A DNA stretch of 64,000 nt. Source: Luteitalea sp. TBR-22. Its GTDB lineage: Bacteria > Acidobacteriota > Vicinamibacteria > Vicinamibacterales > Vicinamibacteraceae. A program made the translations under genes and the position numbers. The stretch covers positions 2,316,501-2,380,500 of the forward strand of contig NZ_AP024452.1 in the NCBI RefSeq assembly GCF_016865485.1, read 5' to 3'. Below the pieces are notes generated by a model, which did not search any database, was not told the origin of the DNA, and worked only from the letters and a program-made list of their open reading frames with translations. Below are positions 15,670 to 24,537 of this stretch, piece after piece (the stretch's first letter is position 1; every line of letters starts with the position of its first letter).

Positions 15670-15712
15670 CGGTAACCGAGGGGAGTGGTGTACCCTGCTC
15701 CTCTCGGTAACC
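15670..15712 (+). promoter_or_regulatory. padR promoter with two CGGTAACC boxes (likely autoregulatory operator)
   Basis: CGGTAACCGAGG (from 15670) and CTCGGTAACCTAGAG (15703-15717) flank a possible -10 TACCCT (15691-15696). GGTAACC is itself palindromic and the copies are 35 bp apart. PadR repressors typically bind such sites in their own promoter. A Shine-Dalgarno AGAGGAG (15714-15720) precedes the start. Confidence 0.6.
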
Positions 15713-15725
15713 TAGAGGAGCGTCC

Positions 15726-16055
15726 ATGAGTCGTCCGCCCGACATGCTGCAGGGCATGCTCGATCTGCTCATCCTTCGCGTGTTGCAGCTCGAGTCGATG
15801 CACGGCTGGGCCATCGGCCACCGCATCCGCCAGTTGTCCGACGAGGTGTTGCAGGTCCAGCAGGGCTCCTTGTACCCGGCGCTCCACAAGCTCGAGGAAC
15901 AGGGCTGGATCACGTCGACCTGGGGCGAGAGCGAGAACCGTCGCCGCGCCAAGTACTACGCCCTGACGCGAGCCGGTCGTCGCCGCGTCGCCGAGGAGAC
16001 CGCCCAATGGGAGCGTCTGTCGGCCGCGATCGCCCTGGTCGTCCGCACCACCTAG
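15726..16055 (+). CDS. PadR-family transcriptional regulator
   Basis: 109 residues, the short PadR-s2 type. An N-terminal winged helix (MLQGMLDLLILRVLQ, then GYAIGHRI-like GWAIGHRIRQLSD, then GSLYPALHKLEEQGWI) is followed by the wing (ENRRRAKYYALTRAGRR) and a short dimer helix. PadR proteins repress the gene they precede, usually a transporter. It sits 10 bp upstream of an ADOP permease and has paired CGGTAACC boxes in its promoter, so self- and permease control is likely. ATG has a clear AGAGGAG six bases upstream. Confidence 0.92.
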   Translation: MSRPPDMLQGMLDLLILRVLQLESMHGWAIGHRIRQLSDEVLQVQQGSLYPALHKLEEQGWITSTWGESENRRRAKYYALTRAGRRRVAEETAQWERLSAAIALVVRTT

Positions 16056-16065
16056 GAGTCCGCCG

Positions 16066-18687
16066 ATGCGGCTGCTGACCCGTCTTCGATACCGCCTGCG
16101 GGCATTGCTCGGCGGCGCACGTGCCGAGCAGGACCTGGCCGACGAGATCGCCTTCCACCTCGAGGCGCAGGTCGCCGCCTATGTGGAGCAGGGGCTGGAT
16201 TCGGCCGAGGCCCGCACCCGCGCGCGTCGCGAGTTCGGCTCGCCCGACGTCGTCGCCGAGCAGTGCCGCGACGCCAGGGGCGTGCGGCTGTGGGGGGATG
16301 CGTTGCGCGACGTCCGCGCCGGGTGGCGGGCCGCGCTGCGCGCGCCGGGCACGATGGTGGCCGCCGTGCTCACGCTGGCACTCGGCATCGGCAGCGCCAC
16401 GGCGATGTTCACCGTCATCGACGCCGTGCTGTTGCGACCGCTGCCGTTCCCGGCGGCCGATCGGCTCGTGCGTGCCGACCAGGTCGTGGCGCCTGGCGCC
16501 CTGGACGTGATCGCGGCCAACACGACCGTCCTTGCCGAGGTGGGGATCCTGCAGCCGGAGATCGAAGTCAACCTGGGCGCCATCGCCGAGCCGCAGCGCC
16601 TGCGCGCCAGTCGCATCTCGGCGGGCGTCCTGCCGATGCTCGGCATCGCGCCGCGCCTCGGCCGCTCGTTCACGCCGGACGACATGGACGGCCGCTCGGC
16701 CCCCGTCGTGCTGCTCGCGCATGGCCTCTGGCAGCGTCGCTTCGCCGGCCGGGACGACATCGTCGGGCAGAGCGTGCGAATCGACGGCACCACGCGTGAA
16801 GTGGTGGGCGTGCTGCCGGCCGGCGCACTCGGGCCGCTCGCCGACCCCGACGTGGTCCTGCCGGCGACGACACGCGGGCTTCCACCGCCGGAGTTGTGGG
16901 GCAGCAGCTACTACCAGTTCCTGGCGCGCGTGCGTGACGGCGGCGGCGTCCAGGCCGCGACCGGCGACCTCCGCCGCATGGCACCGATCATCCGCGACAG
17001 CTACCCGTGGCGCATGCCTGACGTGTTCGGCGCGGAGATCGCCGCCTTGCCCCTCCTCGAGAGCCTCGTCGGCGATGTCCGCCAGCGCCTGCTCCTCCTC
17101 GGCCTGGCCGTCGGCCTGCTGCTCCTGACTGCCTGCGCCAACGTCGCGACGCTCGTGCTCGCGCGCGCCGTGGTGCGCGAACGCGAGTTCGCGCTGCGCG
17201 CCGCGATCGGCGCGTCGAGCCGACGACTCGCGCGACAGCTGCTGACCGAGACGCTCGCACTCTGGATGTGTGGAGGCCTGCTCGGCTGGGGCGTCGCCCA
17301 TGTGGCATTGACCGCGTTGCAGGCGTGGCTGCCGCCCGACATGCCTCGCCTCGCCGCGCCGTCCCTCGACGTCCGCGCGTGGCTCGGGTGCCTCGGCTTC
17401 ACCCTGCTGACCGGACTCGTGTTCGGCCTGTTGCCGGCCTGGCGCATCGCGCGTATCGACCTGCTCCCGTTCCTGAAGACCAACGACGGTGGCGTGGCGA
17501 CCACTGCCGGCCGGCAGGTCGTGGTCAAGGCGCTGGTGGTGGCACAACTGGCGTCCGCGGTGGTGCTGGTGAGCGGCAGCGTGCTGCTCTCGCGCTCGCT
17601 CTGGAACCTCGCGCGCGTCTCGCCGGGCTTCGACGCCGGCGACGTGGTCTCGGCCCTGCTGACGCCGGATCGCGCCGCCTGTGCCGACGACGCGGCGTGC
17701 GCCACCTTCTATGCGAACGTCAGGGACCGCCTGGCCGGCCTGCCACAGGTGTCGGCGGTCGGGTTTGCCAGCGCCGCCCCACTCGATGCGGGTCCGCTCG
17801 CGTTCGCCATCGACATCGAAGGGCATCCAGTGGCGCCCGGCGCACCGGCGCACACGGCCTCGCGCCTCGTGACCACGCCCGGCTACCTCGACGCCGTCGA
17901 TCAGCCAGTCCTGCGCGGGCGCGACTTCGTCGAGGCCGACGCGTCCTCGGGCGACCTCGTCGTGCTGGTCAACGAGGCCTTCGTCCGGCGGTACTGGCCG
18001 GGCCAGGATCCGATCGGCAAGCGGATTCGCTACGTGTGGCAGCCCACCTGGCGTCGGGTGGTGGGCGTGGTCGGCGACGTCCGGCATGCCGGACTCGCGG
18101 CCGACGCGCCCCTGGCTTTCCACGTGCCCTACGGCCAGGACGTGCCGCGCGACCTGACGGTGTTCGTCGAGTCGTCGGCGCCGTGGCTGCAGGTGGGGCG
18201 TGAGCTGCGCCAGGTGGTGCGCGCCACCCATCCCGACGTACCCGTCAGCAAGCTGGGCCCCTTGCGGGGCCTTGTCGATGCCTCGCTGGCAGGCACCAGT
18301 GCCCTGCTCTCGCTGCTGTCGGCGTTCGGCGGCGTCGTGCTGCTCCTCGGCGCGATTGGCACGTACGGCGTGCTGGCCAGCAGCGTCTCCACGCGGCGGC
18401 GTGAGATCGGCATCCGGTTGGCGCTGGGGGCCTCGCCTCGGTCAGTGAGACAGCTGGTGCTGCGCGACGCGTTCCGGCTCTGTGCGGCGGCGTTCGCCCT
18501 GGGACTGCCCGCGGCGTGGTGGACCGCCAGGCAGGCCGAGCACCTGCTGTTCGGCACCAGCGGACGCGACCTCACGGCGCAACTGGCCGTGCTCGTGGTG
18601 ATGACGGCGGTGGCGCTGCTCGCGGCGGGCTTGCCGGCCCTCCGCGCGGCGCGTGTCGACCCGCTGCGCGCCGTGCGCGACGCGTGA
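16066..18687 (+). CDS. ADOP-family ABC permease (MacB/FtsX-like, duplicated)
   Basis: 873 residues. Order: N-terminal permease-prefix helix region (~20-75, ADEIAFHLEAQ, RREFGSPDVVAEQC), first MacB periplasmic domain between a membrane segment at ~95-120 and ~330, first FtsX domain of three helices (~345-470), a second membrane anchor plus periplasmic core (~490-720), and a second FtsX domain at the C-terminus (RRREIGIRLALGASP). This is the layout of the acidobacterial duplicated orphan permeases. These lack their own ATPase gene, as here. Function is thought to be MacB-like export or mechanotransmission; the client is unknown. The Shine-Dalgarno AGGAG overlaps the padR stop, so the two are one operon. 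Confidence 0.9.
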   Translation: MRLLTRLRYRLRALLGGARAEQDLADEIAFHLEAQVAAYVEQGLDSAEARTRARREFGSPDVVAEQCRDARGVRLWGDALRDVRAGWRAALRAPGTMVAAVLTLALGIGSATAMFTVIDAVLLRPLPFPAADRLVRADQVVAPGALDVIAANTTVLAEVGILQPEIEVNLGAIAEPQRLRASRISAGVLPMLGIAPRLGRSFTPDDMDGRSAPVVLLAHGLWQRRFAGRDDIVGQSVRIDGTTREVVGVLPAGALGPLADPDVVLPATTRGLPPPELWGSSYYQFLARVRDGGGVQAATGDLRRMAPIIRDSYPWRMPDVFGAEIAALPLLESLVGDVRQRLLLLGLAVGLLLLTACANVATLVLARAVVREREFALRAAIGASSRRLARQLLTETLALWMCGGLLGWGVAHVALTALQAWLPPDMPRLAAPSLDVRAWLGCLGFTLLTGLVFGLLPAWRIARIDLLPFLKTNDGGVATTAGRQVVVKALVVAQLASAVVLVSGSVLLSRSLWNLARVSPGFDAGDVVSALLTPDRAACADDAACATFYANVRDRLAGLPQVSAVGFASAAPLDAGPLAFAIDIEGHPVAPGAPAHTASRLVTTPGYLDAVDQPVLRGRDFVEADASSGDLVVLVNEAFVRRYWPGQDPIGKRIRYVWQPTWRRVVGVVGDVRHAGLAADAPLAFHVPYGQDVPRDLTVFVESSAPWLQVGRELRQVVRATHPDVPVSKLGPLRGLVDASLAGTSALLSLLSAFGGVVLLLGAIGTYGVLASSVSTRRREIGIRLALGASPRSVRQLVLRDAFRLCAAAFALGLPAAWWTARQAEHLLFGTSGRDLTAQLAVLVVMTAVALLAAGLPALRAARVDPLRAVRDA

Positions 18688-18793
18688 CCGTGCGTCGCAC
18701 CGTTCGAGGGGGCCGTCCAGGCGTTGGCCGGATGTCGACGCCCACCCGCGACGCCCCGGCCTTCCCAGGCCGTGAGCAGCAAGCCGTGAGGCC

Positions 18794-19990
18794 TCAGTCC
18801 GCCGATGGTGATGGAGCGTCGAGGGCCTGGCGCACGGTCCGTAGCAACGCCTCGACGGTGTAGGGCTTCTTGATGACGTGACGCACGCCGAGGTGCGCGC
18901 CGGTGGCCCGGTGCCCCCCGGCCGCGTCGCCCGTCGAGGCCACGAGGCGCACCTCTGGCTCGAGCTTGCGAAGCGCGGCGATCGTCGCCCAGCCGCCGAG
19001 GTCGGGCATCGCGAGATCGACGATCACCAGCGCGACGTCATGTCGGTGCTCGCCGTACAGGGTGACGGCGCGGCCACCGTCGGCCGCCTGCATCGTCAGG
19101 TAGCCGTGGCGCTCCAGGGTGTGGGCGATCGTCAGGCGCACCGCGTCCTCATCGTCGACCACCAGCACCAGCTCGCCCCGGCCCTCCAGGTCGGCCCCGG
19201 GTTCCGGGTCGTGCCACGATGCGAGATCGCGCGGCTCGGCGATCGGCAGCAGGATCTTCAGGGTCCGCTTGCCCGCCTCCTCGCCCTCGACACGCAGGAA
19301 ACCGTCGTGGCTGCTCGTGATGGCGAGTACGCGGGCCAACCATTGATCCTCTGCGCCGTGGGGCTCGCCGGCCGCGATCCTGGCCAGAACCCTGCCCGAC
19401 ACCGGTAGCCCGCTGTCGCGCAGCGCGATGACCACGTAATCGCCGGCCGGGATCTCGCCGGTCACGCCGGCGAGGGGGGCGTCGTGGGTGACGTTCCTGA
19501 TCGTGACGGTCACGTGCCCGCCGACCGGCTGCGCGTCCAGCGCCCGCGAGCACAGGTGCCACAACAGTTCGTGGAGCAGCGCCGGGTCGGCTCGCACCGC
19601 CCACAGGTCGTCCTGCAGGAGCAGCGTGAAGCCCGGTGCCTGGCCGTGGAGATCCTGCAACCGGCGCTCGAGGACCTGCGCGATGTGCCCGACGTGCACG
19701 CGGGTGCGCTGGCCCTGCAGCCCGCGACTGAAGGCCATCACCTGCCGGACCACCGCCGCCCCGCGCTGCACGCTGTCCTCGAGGAGCGCGAGCAGGCCCA
19801 GGCCGGCCGCGTCGTGCACGTGCGGGCGAAGCATGTCGGTGACCATCAGCAACGGCGTGAACGCGTTGTTCAGGTCATGGGCCATGCCTGAAGCGAGCGC
19901 GGCGACGCTGTCGAGCCGCTGTGGGCAGGGCCTGGTGCCGTCGTTGCCGTTCGCCGCGGCGGGCGGCTCGTCCTGTTGGTGGGAGTCCAT
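18794..19990 (-). CDS. Hybrid histidine kinase-like protein with degenerate ATPase and receiver domain
   Basis: 398 residues, no membrane segment, so cytoplasmic. A HisKA-like dimerisation motif GMAHDLNNAFTPLL has the phosphoacceptor His38. The ATPase region (~100-250) is weak: the N-box reads LLWHLCSRALDA with both Asn residues replaced, a G1-like RDSGLPVS is present, and no clear G2 box. Residues ~272-392 are a complete receiver: acidic pair VVDDED (279-281), phosphoacceptor D325 in VIVDLAMPD, Thr353, and Lys374/375 in VIKKPY. It may take phosphate from another kinase or signal without kinase activity. No sensor domain or output gene is adjacent. ATG 19990; upstream GC palindrome GGCCGGGCGCCGGCCCGG. 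Confidence 0.75.
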   Translation of the reverse strand: MDSHQQDEPPAAANGNDGTRPCPQRLDSVAALASGMAHDLNNAFTPLLMVTDMLRPHVHDAAGLGLLALLEDSVQRGAAVVRQVMAFSRGLQGQRTRVHVGHIAQVLERRLQDLHGQAPGFTLLLQDDLWAVRADPALLHELLWHLCSRALDAQPVGGHVTVTIRNVTHDAPLAGVTGEIPAGDYVVIALRDSGLPVSGRVLARIAAGEPHGAEDQWLARVLAITSSHDGFLRVEGEEAGKRTLKILLPIAEPRDLASWHDPEPGADLEGRGELVLVVDDEDAVRLTIAHTLERHGYLTMQAADGGRAVTLYGEHRHDVALVIVDLAMPDLGGWATIAALRKLEPEVRLVASTGDAAGGHRATGAHLGVRHVIKKPYTVEALLRTVRQALDAPSPSAD

Positions 19991-20062
19991 CGGGCTGGCC
20001 GGGCGCCGGCCCGGTCTGGTGATTGTGCCTCGACTACGGACGAGCGAGCGCGTCCGTTTACC

Positions 20063-20821
20063 TCACGGCTGCGACGCGGCGCGCTTCTGCGCCAGCAGGA
20101 GCAATGAACTCCCGATGGGCATGTCGAGTCGGCGCACGAGCGCCGCCTCCCCCTTGAGCAGGGCCGTGAGCGCGTGGTTGACCGGCGCTGGCGGGATGCT
20201 GATCTCGCCGTGCGCTTCCTCGGCGGGCTTGAGGCCACGTCGCCTCTGCCACCAGCGCGACCCGAACATCAGCGGGAAGAGCGAGGCGTTGGTGAAGGTG
20301 AGCCGCTCCACGTGGAAGCCGGCGGCCTCCACCATCCCGTGCAGTTCGCCGCGCTCATAGCGGTGGGCCTCCTCGGCCAGCACGGCGTGATCGCCCCGCA
20401 GCGCCTCGAGCGCCGCGACGTTCATCACCAGATGGCCGCCAGGCGCGAGGATCCGGTGGAACTCCGCCAGCACCGTCCGGCCGACCTCCGGCGCGAGGCA
20501 CTGCAGCACGTCGAAGCACGTCACGAGGTCGAAGGCCCCGTCGCGAAAGGGCACCTGCACCACGCTCGCCTGCGCGAGGCGACGAGTGCCGTGGTCCTTG
20601 GCGAACTTCAGGCCGGTCCACGTCAGGTCGAATCCGAACGCGGTCCCGTGCTGCGCCAGCAGCGGCAGGTTCACCCCCGTGCCACACCCGCAATCCAGCA
20701 GGCGGAGGGGCGGATGCGCGGCCGCGGCGCGGGCCACCAGGGGAGCGACGAACGCGCGGAAGCCCTTGAACCAGAAGTGCTCGCGCTCGGCGCGACGGGT
20801 GGCTTCGAGGAGGAGATCCAT
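20063..20821 (-). CDS. Class I SAM-dependent methyltransferase
   Basis: 252 residues. SAM-binding motif I LLDCGCGTGVNLPLL near residue 40, an acidic end of strand 2 (FGFDLTW), motif II FDLVTCFDVLQCL (~105), then LAPGGHLVMNVAALEAL (~140), matching the Methyltransf_11/25 type. Substrate unknown; the C-terminal ~80 residues include a hydrophobic stretch near the end (GSSLLLLAQKR). Its ATG overlaps the TGA of the 3D-domain gene (TGATG), so it ends the long minus-strand operon. Confidence 0.85.
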   Translation of the reverse strand: MDLLLEATRRAEREHFWFKGFRAFVAPLVARAAAAHPPLRLLDCGCGTGVNLPLLAQHGTAFGFDLTWTGLKFAKDHGTRRLAQASVVQVPFRDGAFDLVTCFDVLQCLAPEVGRTVLAEFHRILAPGGHLVMNVAALEALRGDHAVLAEEAHRYERGELHGMVEAAGFHVERLTFTNASLFPLMFGSRWWQRRRGLKPAEEAHGEISIPPAPVNHALTALLKGEAALVRRLDMPIGSSLLLLAQKRAASQP

Positions 20822-21456
20822 CAGGACTTGGGCACCGGCGGCGGCGCGGAAGAGGACTGGGATCCGGATGTCGCCTCCGGCGCCTTGCTGCCGGCGGCGG
20901 GCGCGTCGGGGGCGTCGGCCTGCGCCTCGCGGCGGCGGAACTCCTGCCTGACCCGGTCGGGCGTGCTGGTTCGCGGATTCCAGCCGAGGCGAATGACCTG
21001 CAGGCCGATCGTCCGACGGCCGAACGAGAGCGCCTCGTTGCAGTTCCACATGTAGACGTCGATCTGCCGGCCCTTCACGCGCGGCCCCGTGTCGAGGATC
21101 GTGTAGATGCCGTTGTAGCGGGGGCTCAGGCCCTCGACGCGAATGACCGAGCCGACGGGCAGCAGGTCGGGGTCGGCCGCGGCGATGCCCGTCTGGATCC
21201 CGGCGCCAGACGCGGTGGTGGTCCCCTTGCAATACGCCGTGGCGCGGAACCGCAGGCGCAGGCCAGGCGCCGGCGAGGCGACGTCCTGTGGGTCCGGCGG
21301 CCCGGGCTGCATGACGGGCGCCGTGCCACGCGTGCGCCGGAAGGCGCTCGGCATGTACTCCGAGTCGAAGATCGGACTCTCGTACAGCAGCACGAAACCG
21401 AGGGCGGCGGCCGCCGCGACGACGATGCGACGGCGCAGCGAGCGGGTGAGGAGCAC
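20821..21456 (-). CDS. 3D-domain (MltA-like) exported protein
   Basis: 211 residues. N-terminal membrane anchor/signal (residues ~8-26, RRRIVVAAAAALGFVLLY), a short linker, then a 3D domain (~70-160): RATAYCKGTTTASG, GIAAADPDLLPVGSVIRV, YTILDTGPRVKGRQIDVYM with the three Asp that give the name. 3D domains are double-psi barrels found in MltA and in resuscitation proteins that cut peptidoglycan. The C-terminal ~50 residues are Ala/Pro/Ser-rich and disordered. GTG start overlaps the thiL stop (TAGTG). Confidence 0.85.
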   Translation of the reverse strand: MLLTRSLRRRIVVAAAAALGFVLLYESPIFDSEYMPSAFRRTRGTAPVMQPGPPDPQDVASPAPGLRLRFRATAYCKGTTTASGAGIQTGIAAADPDLLPVGSVIRVEGLSPRYNGIYTILDTGPRVKGRQIDVYMWNCNEALSFGRRTIGLQVIRLGWNPRTSTPDRVRQEFRRREAQADAPDAPAAGSKAPEATSGSQSSSAPPPVPKS

Positions 21457-22595
21457 TAGTCGCGCCCTCCGAAGTGCTCGAACCCCCCGGGAACGGGACG
21501 CACGCGTCCGTCGGCCTCCACGATACAGACATCGGCGTCCCTGGTGCAGACGCCAATCCGGGTCACCGGCGGCAGGCCCTTGCGTGTCGTCGCGTGCATG
21601 AAACGGCGGCGGCTGCGTCGAGGCACGGCGAACACCAACTCGTAATCCTCGCCGCCCGACCAGGCGAGCACCTCCGGGTCGGCGCCCGTGGCGGCGGCCA
21701 CCGGCGCGATGGCGGGGGAGCAGGGCAGGGCTGCGGCCTCGATTCGCATGCCCACGCCGCTGGCCGCGGCCAGTTGGCGGAGGGCGTCGGCAAGGCCGTC
21801 GCTCGTGTCCATGCAGGCCGAGGCGGCCTTGTTACGGCCGACCTGCACGCCGAGGGCGACCCGTGCCTCCGGCCGGCGGTACCGCGTGACGGCCAGCTCG
21901 AGCTCGGCGGGCACGACCCCTTCCTGAGACCCGGCCCCATCGGGGGAACCCGTTGTCGGGGCGTCGGGACTCGTGTGCCCCGCGAGCAGTCGGAGGGGAG
22001 CGCCGCCGCCAGCCAGCTGCAGCCAGGCGAGGCCGGCAGCTGCGGCGCCGACCTCACCGCTGACGTACAGCTCGTCGCCCACCCGCGCGCCGCTGCGCCG
22101 GAGCACGTGGCGCGGCTTGGCCGTGCCGCTCACGGTGACGTCGACGAACAGGGCCGGGGACCGCGAGATGTTGCCGCCGATGAGGCGCACGCGCATGGCC
22201 TCGGCGGCCTCGACAAGTCCGTCGACGAGGTCGGCCACCCAGCGGGCCTCGAGGTCGCCCGGCAGTCCCAGCGAGAGCAGGGCCCAACGGGGCTCGGCGC
22301 CCATCGCCGCGACGTCGCTCAGGTTCACGTGCAGGGCGCGGTGCCCGACGTCGCGCGCGTCGCTGAACGCGCGGCTGAAATGGACCCCGTCGACCATGAC
22401 GTCCGTCGTCAGCACGTCGACGTGGTTGCGCCGCGGCCTGACGACCGCTGCATCGTCGCCGACGTCGACGAGGAGGTCGGCAGACGCGGGGGCCGCGAGC
22501 CGACCCGTGATCCAGCGGATCAGCGCGTGCTCGCCAACCTGCGCGCACGTCGCCGACGGGGCGTGGTCCCACCCCGGGGGCACCTGGCGATCCAT
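21456..22595 (-). CDS. thiL: Thiamine-monophosphate kinase
   Basis: 379 residues. Phosphorylates thiamine monophosphate to thiamine pyrophosphate with ATP. AIRS/PurM-like fold: VDVGDDAAVV (~47), TTDVMVDGVHF (~67), HVNLSDVAAMGAEPRWALLSL (~95), GGNISRSP (~140), MDTSDGLADAL (~255) and WSGGEDYELVFAV (~315), all typical of ThiL. A loop near residues 215-245 (TSPDAPTTGSPDGAGSQEG) is longer than usual. ATG at 22595 starts 2 bp after the rny stop; the longer frame upstream overlaps rny and is not used. Confidence 0.92.
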   Translation of the reverse strand: MDRQVPPGWDHAPSATCAQVGEHALIRWITGRLAAPASADLLVDVGDDAAVVRPRRNHVDVLTTDVMVDGVHFSRAFSDARDVGHRALHVNLSDVAAMGAEPRWALLSLGLPGDLEARWVADLVDGLVEAAEAMRVRLIGGNISRSPALFVDVTVSGTAKPRHVLRRSGARVGDELYVSGEVGAAAAGLAWLQLAGGGAPLRLLAGHTSPDAPTTGSPDGAGSQEGVVPAELELAVTRYRRPEARVALGVQVGRNKAASACMDTSDGLADALRQLAAASGVGMRIEAAALPCSPAIAPVAAATGADPEVLAWSGGEDYELVFAVPRRSRRRFMHATTRKGLPPVTRIGVCTRDADVCIVEADGRVRPVPGGFEHFGGRD

Positions 22596-22597
22596 GG

Positions 22598-24193
22598 TCA
22601 GCGGGCGATCTCCACGGCGCGGGTCTCCCGGATGACCGTGACCTTGATCTGGCCGGGGTACTCGAGCTCGTTCTCGATGCGGCGCGCGATGTCCTTGGAG
22701 AGCCACACGGCATCCTCGTCGGACACCTGCTCGCTCTGCACCAGGATGCGGATCTCGCGGCCGGCCTGCAGCGCGAAGGAGCGCGCCACCCCCTTGAAGC
22801 TCGACGCGATGTCCTCGAGCTTCTCGAGGCGCTTGACGTACGACTCGAGGATGTCGCGCCTCGCACCCGGACGGGCCGCCGAAATCGCGTCGGCGGCCTG
22901 CACGATCATCGCCTCGAGTGACGGCCAGTCGATGTCCATGTGGTGCGCGGCCACGGCATCGATCACCGACGGACGCTCGCCGTGCTTGCGCAGCAGGTCG
23001 AGGCCGATCTCGAGGTGGGTGCCCTCCATCTCGCGATCGACCGCCTTGCCGACGTCGTGCAGGAAGGCGGCGCGTACGCTCACGTGCGCGTCGAGCCCGA
23101 GCTCGCGAGCCATCACACCGGCGAGGAACGCGACCTCCTTGCTGTGACTGAGGACGTTCTGGCCGTAGCTGGTGCGGAACTTGAGGCGCCCCATCAGACG
23201 CAGGAGCTCCGGATGCACGTCGTGGAGACCGAGCTCGAAGGCCGCCGCCTCGCCGTCGCGGCGCACCGCGTCCTCGAGCTCGCTGCGCACCTTGTCGACG
23301 ACCTCCTCGATGCGCGCCGGATGGATCCGGCCGTCGGCAATCAGCTTCTCGATGGACTGCCGGGCCACCTCGCGACGAAAGGGGTCGAAACTCGACAGGA
23401 TGATCGCGCCGGGCGTGTCGTCGACGATGAGCTCGACGCCGGTGGCCTGCTCGAGGGCGCGGATGTTGCGGCCCTCGCGGCCGATGATGCGGCCCTTCAT
23501 GTCGTCGCTGGGCAGGTCGACCACCGACACGGTCGTCTCGATGGCGTGCTCGGCGGCACTGCGCTGGATGGCCTCGGTGATGATCTGGCGGGCCCGTGCG
23601 CCGGCCTGCTCGCGGGCCTCGGCCTCGAGGCGCTTGATCAGGTGCGCGGCGTCGCGGCGCGCGTCGTGCTCGACGTGCCGCAGGAGTTCGGCCTTGGCCT
23701 CGTCGGCGGTGAGCCCGGAGACCCGCTGCAATTCCTTCATGGCCTCGGCGTGCCGCTCGTCGGCCTGGGCGAGCCGGGCCCGGACCTGTTGCTCGATGGC
23801 GGCCTGGGCCGCCTGCCGCTGCTGGGCCTCGTCGTGGCGGCGGCTCAGATCCTGTTCACGCTGGATCAGCGTGGCGGTGCGTTCGCTGGCGACCCGCAGT
23901 TGCTCGGCGGCGTGTTGCTCGGCCGTCCGCGCGGCCTCGTGCAGCTCGCGCGCGCTGCGCTCGGCCTCGAGCAGCAGGGCATGCGCGCGTTCCTTGCCGG
24001 CCAGTTCGGCTTCCTTGCGGCGTGATTCGGCCTCGCGCTCGGCGCTGGCGAGGATCTGGGCGGCCTGCTCGCGGGCGTGGCTGGTGTCGGCCTTCAGGCG
24101 CTTGCGGGCCCACGCGACCCACGCCATGACGGCGAGAGCGGCCAGGGCGTCGAGCGCCAGTCCGAGCAGTTCGAGGGTGGTCCACTGGCCCAT
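22598..24193 (-). CDS. rny: Ribonuclease Y
   Basis: 531 residues. Membrane-anchored endoribonuclease that starts mRNA decay. N-terminal transmembrane helix (~10-28), long Ala/Glu/Arg coiled coil (~35-200), KH domain with GRIIGREGRNIR (~232), HD domain (~350-440) with metal ligands in AFLHDVGKA and AAHHMDIDW, and the C-terminal RNase Y domain ending in ELEYPGQIKVTVIRETRAVEIAR-like sequence. Length matches the family (~520). It is downstream of 6S RNA and zapA, an order that also places it in the phe-zap operon; promoter not clear. In many genomes ymdB follows rny; here ymdB is at 41216. Confidence 0.95.
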   Translation of the reverse strand: MGQWTTLELLGLALDALAALAVMAWVAWARKRLKADTSHAREQAAQILASAEREAESRRKEAELAGKERAHALLLEAERSARELHEAARTAEQHAAEQLRVASERTATLIQREQDLSRRHDEAQQRQAAQAAIEQQVRARLAQADERHAEAMKELQRVSGLTADEAKAELLRHVEHDARRDAAHLIKRLEAEAREQAGARARQIITEAIQRSAAEHAIETTVSVVDLPSDDMKGRIIGREGRNIRALEQATGVELIVDDTPGAIILSSFDPFRREVARQSIEKLIADGRIHPARIEEVVDKVRSELEDAVRRDGEAAAFELGLHDVHPELLRLMGRLKFRTSYGQNVLSHSKEVAFLAGVMARELGLDAHVSVRAAFLHDVGKAVDREMEGTHLEIGLDLLRKHGERPSVIDAVAAHHMDIDWPSLEAMIVQAADAISAARPGARRDILESYVKRLEKLEDIASSFKGVARSFALQAGREIRILVQSEQVSDEDAVWLSKDIARRIENELEYPGQIKVTVIRETRAVEIAR

Positions 24194-24287
24194 GGGTGGC
24201 TCGACTGTGGCCCGAACCCCCGCGCCAAGGCAAGCCTAGACTACTGCTCACCGAGTAAGGGGACTGGACCGCGTGCAGCCGTTCGGT

Positions 24288-24315
24288 CCCACCCGACCGG
24301 ACGCGCCGGTGGGGC
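24288..24315. other. GC-rich imperfect hairpin between 6S RNA and rny
   Basis: CCCACC-cg-ACCGG-acgcg-CCGGT-GGGG can fold with a two-base bulge. It lies in the leader of rny or just after the 6S RNA gene. No T-tract follows on the minus strand. The rest of 24194-24346 shows nothing else I can support. Confidence 0.4.
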
Positions 24316-24346
24316 GTTGTCAGGACGCGGGGAAAGGGCCGCCTGA

Positions 24347-24528
24347 AGAAAAATCCCGCGTTGCCGTGTGGGGAGGTCGTTGAACCTGCGGAAGCAGGTG
24401 GAACCACTGTAAGAGCCGCGCTTCAGGCTTCCTCTCTGCGGAGGCATGCACACCACGCGGCCGTCGCGATTCGCTTGGGGTAAAGAACATCGGCTCAAGC
24501 GAGCCTCTACCCATCACGCACAACGCAG
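24347..24528 (-). ncRNA. ssrS: 6S RNA
   Basis: Read on the minus strand the ~182-nt segment has the E. coli 6S landmarks in order: TGAGCCGATGTTCTTTACC (E. coli TGAGCCGATATTTCATACC), GTGTGCATGCCT before the right bubble half, and GAAGCCTGAAGC (E. coli GAAGCCTTAAAACTGC). The ends pair (GCGTTG...CAACGC plus CGTG/GCAC, GGG/CCC and AGG/TCC), giving the long irregular hairpin with an open bubble that mimics an open promoter and binds sigma70 RNA polymerase. Length equals the family norm. The 3' end runs into ATTTTTCTTC, an intrinsic terminator tail. Location next to zapA matches the proteobacterial ssrS locus. End positions are accurate to a few bases. Confidence 0.88.
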
Positions 24529-24537
24529 GCAAGGGCG

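Noticed and set aside
13327-15675. 782-codon plus-strand frame across the ABC exporter and hldD
   Set aside because: Out-of-frame read of two well-defined genes.
15910-18231. 773-codon minus-strand frame opposite the ADOP permease
   Set aside because: No motif, biased to Arg/Gly/His; the plus strand has full ADOP domain structure.
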